NCBI GenBank assembly: GCA_003573635.1
Contig: QUTJ01031848.1
Location: 1-39,357, forward strand
Origin: Goniomonas avonlea
Lineage: Eukaryota > Cryptophyceae > Goniomonadida > Goniomonadaceae
Length of the DNA: 39,357 nucleotides
Direction of reading: 5' to 3'
The notes under the pieces were generated by a model. It saw nothing but the letters and a program-made list of their open reading frames with translations, was not told the DNA's origin and searched no databases. Each line of letters opens with the position of its first letter. The stretch's first letter is position 1. Position numbers and translations under genes: made by a program. This document shows, one piece after another, positions 14,501-26,606 of this stretch.

Positions 14501-17500
14501 TTGGTCACCGATGTGGCATAAGCAGTGTTGAAGCTCACGGCACTGACGAAAGTCGCAGTGGACCGGAACATAGTCGCGACAGTGGCGAGCATGTCCCTGC
14601 CCTGACCATTGGCGGCGCGGCAAGCGATAGAAGAGGATGAAGTCCAGGTGGAGGCCTGGGCGCCGGATCCACCCACACGAATGGAACGGGTGGTGGAAGG
14701 AGTTCCAAAGTTGACCCCGAACACGGTAACGCTCGAGGAGCCAGTGGCAGGCAGGTTGGAACGCACAAGGCTGCTTGGTGTCCAGGCACTGTCGATAGAC
14801 ACGAACTGGGTCAGCGAGCTAGTGCGCGCAACAGCCGACACGGCGACCGCCAACGAGGCATGGATGGCTCCAGAGGCCCTGCGGCACGTGACAGACGACT
14901 CAGAAACCCACGAGGACATCTGAGCAGCAGAGCCTCCAACGCGGGATCGCGGGCTGTAGCTGTTGGACGACAGGACCTGGCCAATGACAGTGACCATGGC
15001 AGCACCGGTGGACGGGGTGTTGAAACGCCGGATGGAAGACGGAGCAATGCCGTCAGCAGTGAACACGGCGGCAACCGAGCCCAAGAACTTGGAGCCAGCG
15101 GTGACAACCACGGTGGATGCCGAGCGGACGCCAACAGTGGCACGGCACATCACAGAGGAGTCTGAACCCCACATGGACGCGCTAACACCGGATCCAGCAA
15201 TGCGGACACGAGAGCTGGAGCCAGAGAATTCACCGAAGGAGGCCCCGACGACCGTGACGCTGGACGCACCAGTGCCAGGCGCGTTGGAACGGACGATGGA
15301 CGATGGGTGAGCCGCGAAGGACATGGCCGCAACCAAGGTCGAGGCACGCATTGCGAGGGTAACGATCGTCGACCTCGAACCAGCGACACCAGCAGGCGCC
15401 CTGATGGTCACGGAGGAATCGGAAGACCACACGGTGGCCTCAGACCTCGTCCTTGTAAGCCTGACACGCACAGTGTGGTCCAAGTGAGCAAGGCTGGCGC
15501 CGAGGACGGTAACACTGGCCGCGCCGGTGGAGGCAACGTTGGAGACAACCACTGACGAAAGGAGCGTTCGGTGGTACGAGAGCGGAGCAGTGGCCGAAAC
15601 GAGTGTCCTTTCGAGAGAGATAGCAAGTTGCAGAGAGGCCCCGACACCGCTGGAAACGCGAGCGAGGATGGAGCTCTCGGAAGACCACGCGGTCACACAA
15701 GAGGCAGTGGCGCCAATACGAACGTAGACGGATCGGGTCACATGGTGGAAGCTACGACCCATCACAGTGACGCTTGAAGCACCAGTGGCAGGGAGGTTTG
15801 TCTTGGTGGAGGAGCTTGATTCTACAAGGTCGTATGACATGGCGTTGAACATCGTGTCGAGGAACTTGTATCTGGTTGCACCGTAGAGCGGCGCCGAGGT
15901 GACTCCGACGGAGAGGCCCACGCTCTGGCCAGATGGCATCTTGCACGCGAGGGCGGACAACGAGTGCCACTTGGAGGACTCAGTCCTGGTGGAGCCAACA
16001 AAGGCGGTCATAGTTTGCGCCGTGGAGGTGAAGCCAACGCCGATGACAGTGACGCTGGAGGAGCCCGTAGCGGGGGCGTTGGTGTTTGTCACACGGTTGA
16101 TGATGGGCAGCTCGAAACCGTAAGAGAACTGGTTGGCTGTGGTTACCGTCTGGCCAATAGTGAGGATCATGGCAGGAACGCCAACAGCGGCGGGGAGGCG
16201 CGTGTAGATGCGAGAGTCAGACAGCCAAACGGTTGCCTCGGCAGCAGTGCCACCCATGCGCATTCTTGAGGAGATGGAGCCCTTGGTGAACGAGGCTCCA
16301 AGGAGAGTCACGCTCATCGCTCCGGTGGTCTCACCATTGGTGGGGAGGAAGGACGGGACCGGACCATTGTAGCTGATCTTGGGCGTCATCTCGTACTTAG
16401 CGAGCATGACGGTGGACATCACGACGCGCGCCGAGTGGGAGCCAGGAGCGACCCTGGCGGCGATAGAGGAGCTAGACACCCACAGAGAGGCCGTGGTGCC
16501 GGACACACCAACGCGGATCCTGGCGGTGGCGCCGGAGGCAGAACCGAAGCTGGTACCGACAACGGTGACACTGGTCGCGCCGGTCGCGGGCATATTGGTG
16601 GCAGTAGCGCCTGTAGGCCGGAAGCCCTCGAAGGAGAACGAGTTGGTGACGGAGTCAGCCTGCTTGCACATGGTCACGGCCAGGGCGAGGCCAGCAGACG
16701 AGAAGCGGCAATCCGGGTTGGGTCGCCCACCAGGGCCCCAGGACAAGAGACCGAGCACAGTCGTTTCTGAGCGCCAGTGGGTCGCCACTGTGCCAGTGCC
16801 ACCGACACGCATTCTCAACGATGAATCGCGATGGGAGTTGAGGTTTGCGGCGAAGACGGTCACACTCGCAGAACCGGTGGCTGGAGCGTTCTTCCTGCCC
16901 TGGATGTGCGTGAGGAGGCGCGGCTCGTCATATGTGATCGAGACGGTCGCCTGGGCATACAGGCTCTTGCCAGCGGTGACGGCGAACGCGCCGCTGCAGA
17001 AACCGGCGGGTGCCTTGAGCTTCATGGAAGAGTCAGACACCCACTTGGACGACCGGGCCCCGTAGTCTTGGATGTGGCCGCGAGCGGTATAATCAGCGTG
17101 CCCACCGAAGCTGGCGCCGACAATAGTGACGCTGGTGCCACCCGTAGCAGGGATATTCTTGGTCTTCCAGACAGCCACACTGTTGTAGGACACAACTGCG
17201 ATGAGAGAAGCAGCGAGCCTGTGTGAGGTGGCTGCCACGTTCTTGGCGTGATAGAGGCCAGCGGAAGCACGAGCGCCGAGCGACGTCTCTGAGGTCCAGG
17301 TTGTGATTTCAGGCGACGAGCCTCCAACCCGAGCGCGAGCGGTCCTCGGGGTGGTTGCGTAGCCAGTGCCAACAATGGTCACGCTGGCTGCGCCAGTTGA
17401 GGGGAGGTTGGAAGGCAGGATGGAAGACAAAAGGGGCGCATTGTAGGTGAGGGTGTTCGTCAGACTAGCGAAGCGCCGCACCACCGTTCCAGTGACAGCG

Positions 17501-20500
17501 GCGGACAGACCCGTTCCAGCTGTCACGCGGCAGGTCACCGAGGAGTCCGACGACCAGGAGGTGCCCTGACCAGCGCTGCCCCCGAAGCGCACTCTGGCCG
17601 TGTTGCTACGGTCAGTGAGGCTGCTACCCACAACAGTCACGCTCGTCGCTCCCGTGACGGGGAGGTTGACCACCACGGCCGACGACGGGGCCACGACGTT
17701 GAAAGTCAGAGCGGCCACGATCGAGGCCTTGAGCTGCCAGTGGGTCGCGACCACGGCGAGAGAGATCCCACCGCCAGACGACTTGCGCATGCGCAGGGCA
17801 GTCTCAGAGACCCAAGAAGTCATTTCAGCACCGGTGTGGCCAACGCGTGCACATGTGGTGCGATCACGGTTGCCGAAGCTGGCGCCCATGACGGTCACGC
17901 TCGTGGAGCCCGTGGTGGGGGTGTTGGAGGCGACGGCAGACGACGCCGTCGGGGGCGTGTATGAGAGGGTGTAGGCAATCAGGTTGATCAGCGTCTCCCT
18001 CGTGGAGGCAGCAGACACTGGCACGGATAACCCAGAGCCGACACCGGCAGCCATCCTGCAGCTGATGCTGCTGTACGACTTCCAGGAGGTGGCGTCGCAG
18101 CTGGTGCTGCCCACGCGCACGCGCACAGTCTCGGCCAACCCGCACCCGAGCATCGTGACGCTCACAGCACCAGTTGACGGGCTGTTGGAATGGGTAGTCA
18201 GCTTGTGGATCTTGGGTCCAGCAACAGAGTACGTGAAGATCGAAGAAGTGGAGACCAGCATCCTGACGACGGTAGCCACGACTGTGTGGCCCCTTGCGTC
18301 ACCACACGTGCCCTTGCCCACCACAGAGCTGTCGGATACCCAGTTGCTCGCCCGGGAAGAGGTGCTGCCGATGCGGACTCGAGAGGACCAGGATGCTCTC
18401 GCAAAGGAGGAGCCGAGGAGGGTGACGGAGGAGCCACCAGTCACGGGGCCGTTTGAGGCAGTGGCCGAGCTGAGCTGGGGCACGTTGATGGTGAAGGCGC
18501 TGGCAATGCACGCGCGCTGCATCGACGTCGTCACACTCACTGTCTTAGCGAGCGCAATACCGTGAGACACACGAGCGATCACCGCGGTGTCGGAAACCCA
18601 TGAAGTTATGGCAGTCCCAGTGCCGCCGAAACGGGTACGAGTAGACGTTTCGAACTGCCCCATGCTGGAGCCCATCACCGTCACAGATGAGGCACCAGTG
18701 GAAGGTGCATTGCTCACCAACACACTGCTGGCGGCGCGAGCGAAAGTGAAGACCGACGTCATGGTTGACCTGGTGTGGGACATCATGGAAGCTGTGAGAG
18801 ACAGACCGGTGCCCACGCTAGCAGACCATTTGAGCTTGAGGCAAGATTCCGACACCCACATGCTGCTAACAGCGCCAGTGCCACCCAGGCGGAGAATGCC
18901 AGTGCGGTCATGGTGTCCGAAGCCCAAGCCGACGACGGTAACGCTAGCCGCGGCAGTTGCCGGAGTGTTGGTGCGGCTGGCCGAGCTCAGGTGAATTTGG
19001 TTGAAGGAAAGGCTAGTGGCCCAAGTGCCGCTGTGGCGGGCAAACGAGGCAACCACGTCGTGTGAGCTGTGGAATCCAGCAGCAACACGAGCCAGCACAG
19101 AGGTCTCTGAGCGCCAAATGGTGGACACAGACGCGGACCGGCCAATGCGTGCCCTGAGAGTCCCACCACAGCCCATCTGTGTGCCGACCACGGTGACGCT
19201 GGAGGCGCCGGTCGTAGGCACGTTGGCCCTGGAGACTGAGCTGGCTGTGGGGATTGACGTGGTCCAGGAAGTCAGCAGGGAGGCCTTCTCACGCTGCACA
19301 GACACCGAGATGCCGAAGGTTCCGACGGCGCACACTGACTTGGCTGACATTGACGAATCTGAGGTCCAGAGGGTCGCCAACGAGGCTGTGCCACCGAGTG
19401 TGGCTCGCACGGTGTACTGCGACGTCTTCATGCTGCTTCCCACGATAGTGACGCTGACAGCGCCAGTGGTGGGGAGGTTGGAGCGGACCGCGCTGGACGC
19501 AGCGACCAGGCTGTAGCTGAGGGCCGAAAGGATTGAGGCCTTGCTAGACACAGTCGAGACAGCTACGGAAATGGCAGCCCAAACACCTTGGGATCGGCGA
19601 GCAAGCACTGAGGTTTCGGAGACCCAGGCGGTCACCTGGTTGCCGGTGCCGCCGATGCGGGTGCGCAGCGACCTGTCAGTCGTGGCAAAGTTGGCGCCCA
19701 CTACAGTCACGCTCGTTGAGCCCGTGACAGGAATGTTCGAGGCGACGAGGCTGCTGGTGGTAAGGGAAGCGAAGGTGAACACCTGGGAGAGCGACTCATG
19801 CTCNAGGCGATGCTGCGACACCACGACCGCAAGCTTCGAAGCGATCCCCGCAGTAACCTTCAGCCGCAAGGACGACAAAGAGACCCACTGGGTGGTGTCA
19901 CCGGCGGAGCCGCCAATGCGGGCGCACATTGTGGTATCCGCGACGGCCTGGGAGCGGAAGCAGGATCCGACAACAGTGACACTAGTCGCGCCAGTCTTAG
20001 CATCATTGGTGTGGACCACCGAGGACACCAGGGGCCGCGACTGGTACGTCAGCACGTTGGACATGGACATGGTACTCCTGACGAGGGTCAGTGCCACGCC
20101 CTTGCCCTCAATGCAGCCGGCGTAGGTCGACTTGACAGTCACAGAAGTCTCGGAGGTCCAGACCGTGCTCGCAGCCGCCGAGCCGCCGAACCGAGCGCGC
20201 ACCGTGCGGCTGTTGGGGACAAGGGAGTGGCCCAACAAGGTCACGCTGGCAGAGGCAGTGGTCGGGGCGTTCACACTCAGGACGGAGCTAACAACGAAGC
20301 CGTTGAAGGTCAAGGACGACGCCAGTGAAGCCTTCGTGCTAGACAAATGGGAAACTGTAACCGTCGCGGCGGAGCCGTGACCGTAGGCCTTGCGAGCAAC
20401 AAGCGAGGTCTCGGAGACCCAGGCGGTTGCGTAAGCTCCAGTGCCGGCGATGCGTACCCTGGCGCTGGTGTCAATAGTGCGGAAGCTGCCGCCCATGACA

Positions 20501-23500
20501 GTCACACTCGTTGAGCCCGTGGTGGGAGTGTTCGAGGCGACGAGGCTGCTGGTGGTAAGGGAAGCGAAGGTGAACACCTGGGAGAGCGACTCATGCTCAA
20601 GGCGATGCTGCGACACCACGACCGCAAGCTTGGAACCAACACCCTCACCAACCTTCAGTCGCAAGGACGACAAAGAGACCCACTGGGTGGTGTCGCCGGC
20701 GGAGCCGCCAATGCGGGCGCACATTGTGGTATCCGCGACGGCCTGGGAGCGGAAGCAGGATCCGACAACAGTGACACTAGTCGCGCCAGTCTTAGCATCA
20801 TTGGTGTGGACCACCGAGGACACCAGGGGCCGCGACTGGTACGTCAGCACGTTGGACATGGACATGGTACTCCTGACGAGGGTCAGTGCCACGCCCTTGC
20901 CCTCAATGCAGCCGGCGTAGGCCGACTTGACAGTCACAGAAGACTCGGAGGTCCAGACCGTGCTCGCAGCCGCCGAGCCGCCGAACCGAGCGCGCACCGT
21001 GCGGCTGTTNGGGACAAGGGAGTGGCCCAACAAGGTCACGCTGGCAGAGGCAGTGGTCGGGGCGTTCACACTCAGGACGGAGCTAAGGTGGACATGATTG
21101 AACGTCAGAGCGGCAACGAGCGATGCCTTGACCTGCCAGTGGGTCACGCCCACAGTGGCCGAGGTCCCAACACCGTAGGCCTTGCGAGCAAGAAGCGCGG
21201 TTTCGGAGACCCAGGCGCTCGCCTGGGTCCCAGTGCCAGCGACGCGAACCTTGGAGGTGCGGTCAACCTCGCCGAAGCTGGCGCCCATGACAGTCACACT
21301 CGTCGCGCCGGTGGTGGGAGTGTTCGAGGCGACGGCTGACGACGCCGTCGGTGGTGTGTAAGAGAGGGTGTAGGCAATCAGGTTGAGCAGCGTCTCGCGC
21401 GAAACAGCAGCAGACACGGCCACGGCGAGCCCAGAGCCAACACCCGCAGCGAACTTTCCGCGGAGAGAGCTGTAAGACACCCAGGTGGTGGCCTCGAGGC
21501 CTGTGGTGCCGACACGAACGCGCACAGTCTCGGCAATGCCACATCCAACCATCGTGACGCTCACAGCGCCAGTCGATGGGGAGTTCACGTGCGTGGTCAG
21601 CTTGTGGATCTTAGGGCCTGAGGCGGAGTAGGTGAAGGAAGCCGTGGTGGAGACGAGCATCTTGACGACAGTCGCCGTGAGCGTGTGTCCATGCACATCG
21701 CCGCAGGTGCCCTTCGCCATCACGGAGCTGTCAGAGACCCACCAGGAGGCCTTGCCGGTCGTTCGGCCCACGCGGACTCGAGTGCTCCAGCTGGAGGTCG
21801 CGAAGCTCGCGCCAATCAAGGTGACGGACGAGGCTCCAGTCGCGCCACCGTTGGCGGCACCGACCGAGCTGATTTGAGGCGTGTTGAAGGTGAACGACTT
21901 GGCGACCGAAGCAATCTGGCGGCCACCGGTAACGGCAACAGTCTTGGTGAGAGCGATACCCGCAGGCAGGCGACCGAGGACACCTGAGTCGGAAACCCAT
22001 GCCGTGGCAGCGGCGGCCGTGCCCCCGACGCGAAGGCGCTCTGAGCGATCCGTCTCGCCCATGTGCAATCCGACAACAGTGACAGAAGCAGCACCTGTCG
22101 CCGCAACGTTGCTCGGGAGGACACTGCTGGCACTGAAATCGGTGGAGAAGGCGGCAAGGATGGAGCAAGTTGTCTGGGCGTGCGTGGCAGAAATGGAGCA
22201 CCCGGTGGTGAAACCGGCCGGCTTCTTCATGCGGATGGCACTGTCCGAAACCCAGAGGGAAGACTCGCCTCCAGTGCCGTGCAGCCTTCCTCGCACGGTT
22301 GCATCGTTGTGCCCAGTGCCTGCTCCGACAAGGGTAATCGACAGGGCACCGGTGGCTGGGCGGTTGGTCATTGCGACCGACGACAAGCAGTGCGTGTTGT
22401 ATGTCACTGCGTTGGAAATGCTCAGCTGCGTGCCACGCTCGGTGATCACCAGGGGCTTGCACCCGAGGCGGCCGTTCGATGCGCGAGAGGTCACGGTCGT
22501 CTCAGAGATCCAGGTGGTCGACTCCGTGGTAGTACCGCCCAGGCGGGTCACAGCAGAGCGGGCATGGACGGCCAGATTGCGGCCGATCAAGGTGACGCTC
22601 ATAGAGGCCGTCGGGGCCACGTTGTGAGACGCCTTGGTGTAGTGGAGAATGTCGAAGGACACGGCATTGGTGATGTCGGACCTCTCACGCACAACCGATG
22701 CTGCGACTGTGAACATGACAATGCCGCCGCTGAGGACCCTGCCACGCAAGCTGGAGTCTGAGACCCAGGAGGTCGAAGCCGTTGCTGAGCCACCCACCGT
22801 CGCACGCATCGTGCGGTCGGTCGTCTTGAACGAGGCACCAACAACGGTCACGCTGCTCGCACCAGTCTGAGCATGGTTGACCTTCGCGGCCGAGGACACC
22901 CAGATCGGGTCGAACGTGTACGAGGAGAGGACGGACGACACGGTGCGGCTCACCAAGGACACGGCGGCACTCCAGCCACCGACAACACCCGCCGCACGGC
23001 GAGCGAAGACGGCGCTGTCTGACACCCAGTGGGACACAGAGGCTCCAGAGCCACCAAGGCGCGTGCGAGTGCTGCGATCCTTCTCACCGAAGCTAGTGCC
23101 AAAGACTGTGACGCTGCTAGCGCCAGTGCTGGGCGCGTTGAATTGGGCCCGAGCTTTGGTCACAACAATGTTGTTGTAAGTGGAAGCCTTGGTGAGGCAA
23201 CCGAAGTCACGCGAGTATGTGATTTGCACGGCTAGGGATGCGTGGACGCCCTCGGCGACCTTGGCAACCACAGCGGTGGTCGAGATCCACAGAGACATCT
23301 CAGTGTGGGTCGAACCAATGCGAGTTGTCATCGTGGGCGGTCCAGGGGCACAGGTGGTTCCCATGTACTCGGGGAAGCACGCACCAACGACAGTGACGCT
23401 GAGGGCGCCAGTCGCCGGCTGGTTGGTCATGGACACCGAGGAGACGGGCGGGGCACCATGGTAAGTGAACGTCTTGGTCATGGTGGCAGTGTTTCTGATA

Positions 23501-26500
23501 AGGGTGATCATGGCGCTGAGATCCTTCACACCGCAGTACCCGCTGTGGATCCTGGAGAAGACTGCCGTCTCCGAAACCCACTTGGTCGCCTCCTGAGCTG
23601 TGTTGCCGAGGCGCACCTTGGCCGTGCGGTCCTTTCCGCCGAAGCAACCACCGATGACCGTGAGGCTAGTGCCGCCCGATCCGGGCCCGTTGGTTGGTGT
23701 CTGCGAGGTGAACTTGAACATGTTGTACGAGAAGAGGATAGAGATAGTGTTCCTCTCAGGCAACAGGGTCGTTGCGACACCGAGGCCAGTGGCGGGTGTG
23801 CCCACAGCAGCCGTGCGGATGGTGAGGGTCGACTCTGAGATCCATCGCGTCGAGACGCCGGCAGAACCGCCAAGGCGGGCGATCATGCTGCGCTGGAAGT
23901 GGCCGTAGTTCTGGCCAAACACGGTCACACTCGCACCGCCAGTGCAGGCGGTGTTGGCCATGCCCTTGGTGGAGAAGTGGATGTCGTAGGTGAAGGCAAT
24001 GGAGAGGCTGCGCGCGTCACGAAGCGCACCCTGGGTGACGACCACGTGCTTGGAAGTAGTCCATCCAGCGGCGACCTTGCACCGGAGAGCACTGGAAGAG
24101 AGCCACGAGGCAGTCTCGCAGTTGGTGCCTCCGATACGAGCCGACGGAGAGTGCTTGGTGTAGCACGTCCCCACAATGGTGAGTTGCAGGTTGCCGGTCA
24201 CGGCCATGTTGGTGCGGACCAGAGATGACAGCAGGGCCGGCGAGTGGAAAGTGTACACGTTGGAGAGGGACACAGTGGCCTTGAGCAGAGAGATAGCAAT
24301 GCCGTGAGCAGACGTGCATGCGCCAGGGTTCACCTTGGCCACGAGCGAAGACTCGGAGCGCCAAATGGTAGCCTGGTGTCCGGAGCCACCGAGGCGCGAG
24401 CGGAGAGTCTCGACCCTACCGTAGCACTTGCCAACAATGGTGACACTGGTCGCCCCAGACGTCGGTCCGTTGGTGACGACTTCAGAGCTCACCGTGGGGT
24501 TCACTCCGTACGACAGAGCAGCCGACAGAGACGCCTTGTTGTTGACGGCGGTAACGGCGACACCGAGGGAGTGCGTGAGGGACGGGGCCACACGCAGCCG
24601 CAGCGACGTCTGAGACCTCCAGAAGGTCGCGTCCCCGGCGGACCCTCCAAGGCGAGCCTTCAGGGTACGGTCGGCATGCCCGACAGCAAGCAGCCCAACC
24701 ACAGTCACACTAGCGGCGCCAGTGCAGGGGGCGTTGGTGTTGGCCACAGAGGACACGGTGAGTGCCTCGTACGAGAAGCTCGAGAGGACGGTGCCAGCGA
24801 GCTGCTCGGTGGTGAGGGCGATGGTGTTGCCAGTCTTGATACCTGCAGGCACCTTGCAGTACAGCGAAGAGTGCGAGACCCACTTGCCGGCTTCGCAGGC
24901 GGTGGCGCCTTCGCGCACACGAGCGGAAGTGGAGCCAAACTTGAGACCGATAATTGTCACGCTGGTGGAACCGGTGGTAGGCCCGTTGGCATACACGGAC
25001 GGCGAGGTGGGAACCTCTCCACCGAAAGTGAAAGCCACCGAAAGGGTCGACTTGGTCGAGCAGGCGCCAGTGACAGCCACACTATGGCTTCCTCCAGAAC
25101 CGGAGTGCAGCTTGAGGTACAGGCTGGTCCCGGAAGACCACACCGTCTGTTGAGCCGCAGTGGTGAAGCGCACGCGATGGGAGAATTCCCGGGCAGTAGC
25201 GAAGCAAGACCCGACCAAGGTGACGCTGGAAGAGCCGGTGGAGGGGCCGTTGGTGGGGTTAGTCGACAAAAGGTGGGTGGCGCTGTACGACAGAAGGTTG
25301 GACACGGTCGATCGGTACACACGGGACCAGGTGGTGGCGGACACAGAGAGGCCGGAGGCGCACCTGCCTCCCTTGCGCAAGAACAAGGAAGTTTCAGAGA
25401 CCCAGGTGGTTGCGTCCGCGGCAGTGCCCGACACGCGAGCCCGCATAGAGCGGCCACGTTGGCCAAACTGGCCACCGACAACGGTCACACTGGTGGAGCC
25501 GGTGCAGGCGAAATTGGCGGGGGCTCCGGTCAGGACGATCTCATTGAAGGTAAGAGCGCTGGCCAAGCTAGCACGGTCATGGTTGATGGTCACGACGGCA
25601 GAGTGCGACGGCATGGCGCCTTCGCCAACCTTGGTGCACAAGCTCGAGGAAGACACCCATCGGGTGGACTCGGCCCGGCTGCCTCCGAAACGGACAACGC
25701 CAGTGCCTGCGGCCGGGGTGATGTAGCAACTGCCGAGCACTGTAACGCTGGTGGAGCCGGTGGTCGGTGCGTTGGGGAGAGACACCGAGGTCAGCGTGGG
25801 CCCGGCAGTATAGGTGATGGCGTTCGAGATGGTGGCGGTGGACTTGGCCACGGACAAGGCCAGGCACTGGCCAGTGACAGAGCAGACCGCAGAGTGCAAC
25901 TTGGAGACAACGGAGGAGTGGCTGATCCACTTGGTCACCTCCTGCGCCGAGACACCAACACGAGCCCTGACAGAGCCATGAGCAATGCAGCTGCCCATGA
26001 GCGTCACACTCAGAGCACCAGTCGAGTGGCTGTTGGCCGGGATGTGGCTCGAGATCATGAAGCCGGTGTACGTCACCGCGTTGGTCAAGCAGCCGGTTGC
26101 CTTGAAGTTGGTGACCGCGAGGGTGCGCTTGTCGAAGTGGCCGGCGCCAACCTTCATCGTGAGAGACGTCTCTGAGGACCACAGGGTGGCCCGGCCCGTG
26201 GTGAGGCCAATGCGCACCGTGGTGGACTCATGGCGAGCGAAGCTGGTACCGGACAAGGTCAAGCTCACTGCGCCAGTGCACGGGGAGTTGGCAGGCTCGC
26301 CAATGGAGGAGCAGGTGCCGCACGACAGGCACTTGATCGCATCGAACTTGGACGGCTGGGGTGCGTTGTAGGTGTGCAGGTTGGAGATGGTGCCCGGGGG
26401 CCCTGCCACGGTCAAGGCAACGGACAAGCCCATCCCGCCACCGTAGGTGACCTTGCAGCGCACAGACGAGAGAGACACCCACTGAGTGTTGTCGCAGTCG

Positions 26501-26590
26501 CTGCGGCCCACCTTGGCCCGAGCAGTCTGCCCGTCCATGCAGATACCCATGATGGTCACGCTGGTGGCACCGGTGACGGGGCTGTTGGTG
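1..26590 (-). CDS. Giant IPT/TIG-repeat protein, third segment, C-terminus beyond the window (about 8,860 codons)
   Basis: Beyond the 16-bp duplication the frame returns to that of the N-terminal segment (codon first bases at positions divisible by 3). I translated 1-240 and 1380-3420 by hand and checked the phase of the SVTV motif near 3830, 9027, 19713 and 26550; all agree, and I found no stop in this frame. The segment carries about 89 more TIG-like repeats down to about 3.5 kb. It then has two GLTG-type modules and at least eight roughly 100-residue beta-rich repeats before leaving the window. No transmembrane segment, GPI signal or enzymatic domain is visible, and the true C-terminus lies outside. 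Third codon positions are strongly GC-biased, which explains the many long spurious open frames on both strands. The function is not known; the repeats suggest a long extended extracellular rod. Confidence 0.8.
2590..3390 (-). other. Two tandem GLTG(S/T)QT modules after the TIG array
   Basis: The TIG pattern ends near SNVFSYSPAAIYG. Two copies of a different module follow, about 141 residues apart. Each has F-LRPTIT, then a KxTIxGLTG(S/T)QT signature (3199-3219 and 2776-2796), then LxLxGG, an FGG-(S/A)--W----G-L stretch, and a VxNPA segment. I recall similar GLTG-x-QT segments in large extracellular proteins of diverse protists, but I cannot give a family name. Both copies are in frame with the array and appear to be a linker or a separate beta-rich domain pair near the C-terminal part. 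Confidence 0.6.
19703..20291 (-). repeat. Near-identical internal duplication, copy 1
   Basis: About 589 bp matches 20498-21086 at a constant offset of 795 bp (265 codons, three TIG units), in frame. By eye there are only about 20-25 differences. Most sit in one short stretch around 19836-19856 and at the left edge. An N at 19804 lies where the other copy has A. Confidence 0.85.
19804..19804. other. Ambiguous base (N)
   Basis: Unresolved base in copy 1 of the near-identical duplication. The frame is kept. It suggests reads from the two copies were mixed in the assembly. Confidence 0.9.
20498..21086 (-). repeat. Near-identical internal duplication, copy 2
   Basis: This is the partner of 19703-20291. 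It carries the second N of the window at 21010, where copy 1 has G. Similarity stops sharply after the GAGCTA at 21081-21086. It is the youngest duplication that I can see in the array. Confidence 0.85.
21010..21010. other. Ambiguous base (N)
   Basis: Unresolved base in copy 2 of the near-identical duplication; copy 1 has G at the matching position 20215. Confidence 0.9.
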
Positions 26591-26606
26591 GACGGGGCTG
26601 TTGGTG
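26575..26606. repeat. 16-bp perfect tandem duplication causing a frame break
   Basis: Positions 26575-26590 and 26591-26606 are identical. On the minus strand the unit encodes the conserved TNSPV start of a TIG repeat. With one copy the protein reads IRTNSPVTGATSVTI, as in neighbouring repeats; with two the frame is lost. This could be replication slippage or a sequencing or assembly error. Confidence 0.85.

Noticed and set aside
24244-26175. 643-codon open frame on the plus strand
   Set aside because: It lies opposite the TIG repeats and has a Gly/Arg/His/Ser/Asp-rich composition typical of the reverse strand of GC-biased coding DNA. It has no domain and its periodicity only mirrors the repeats.
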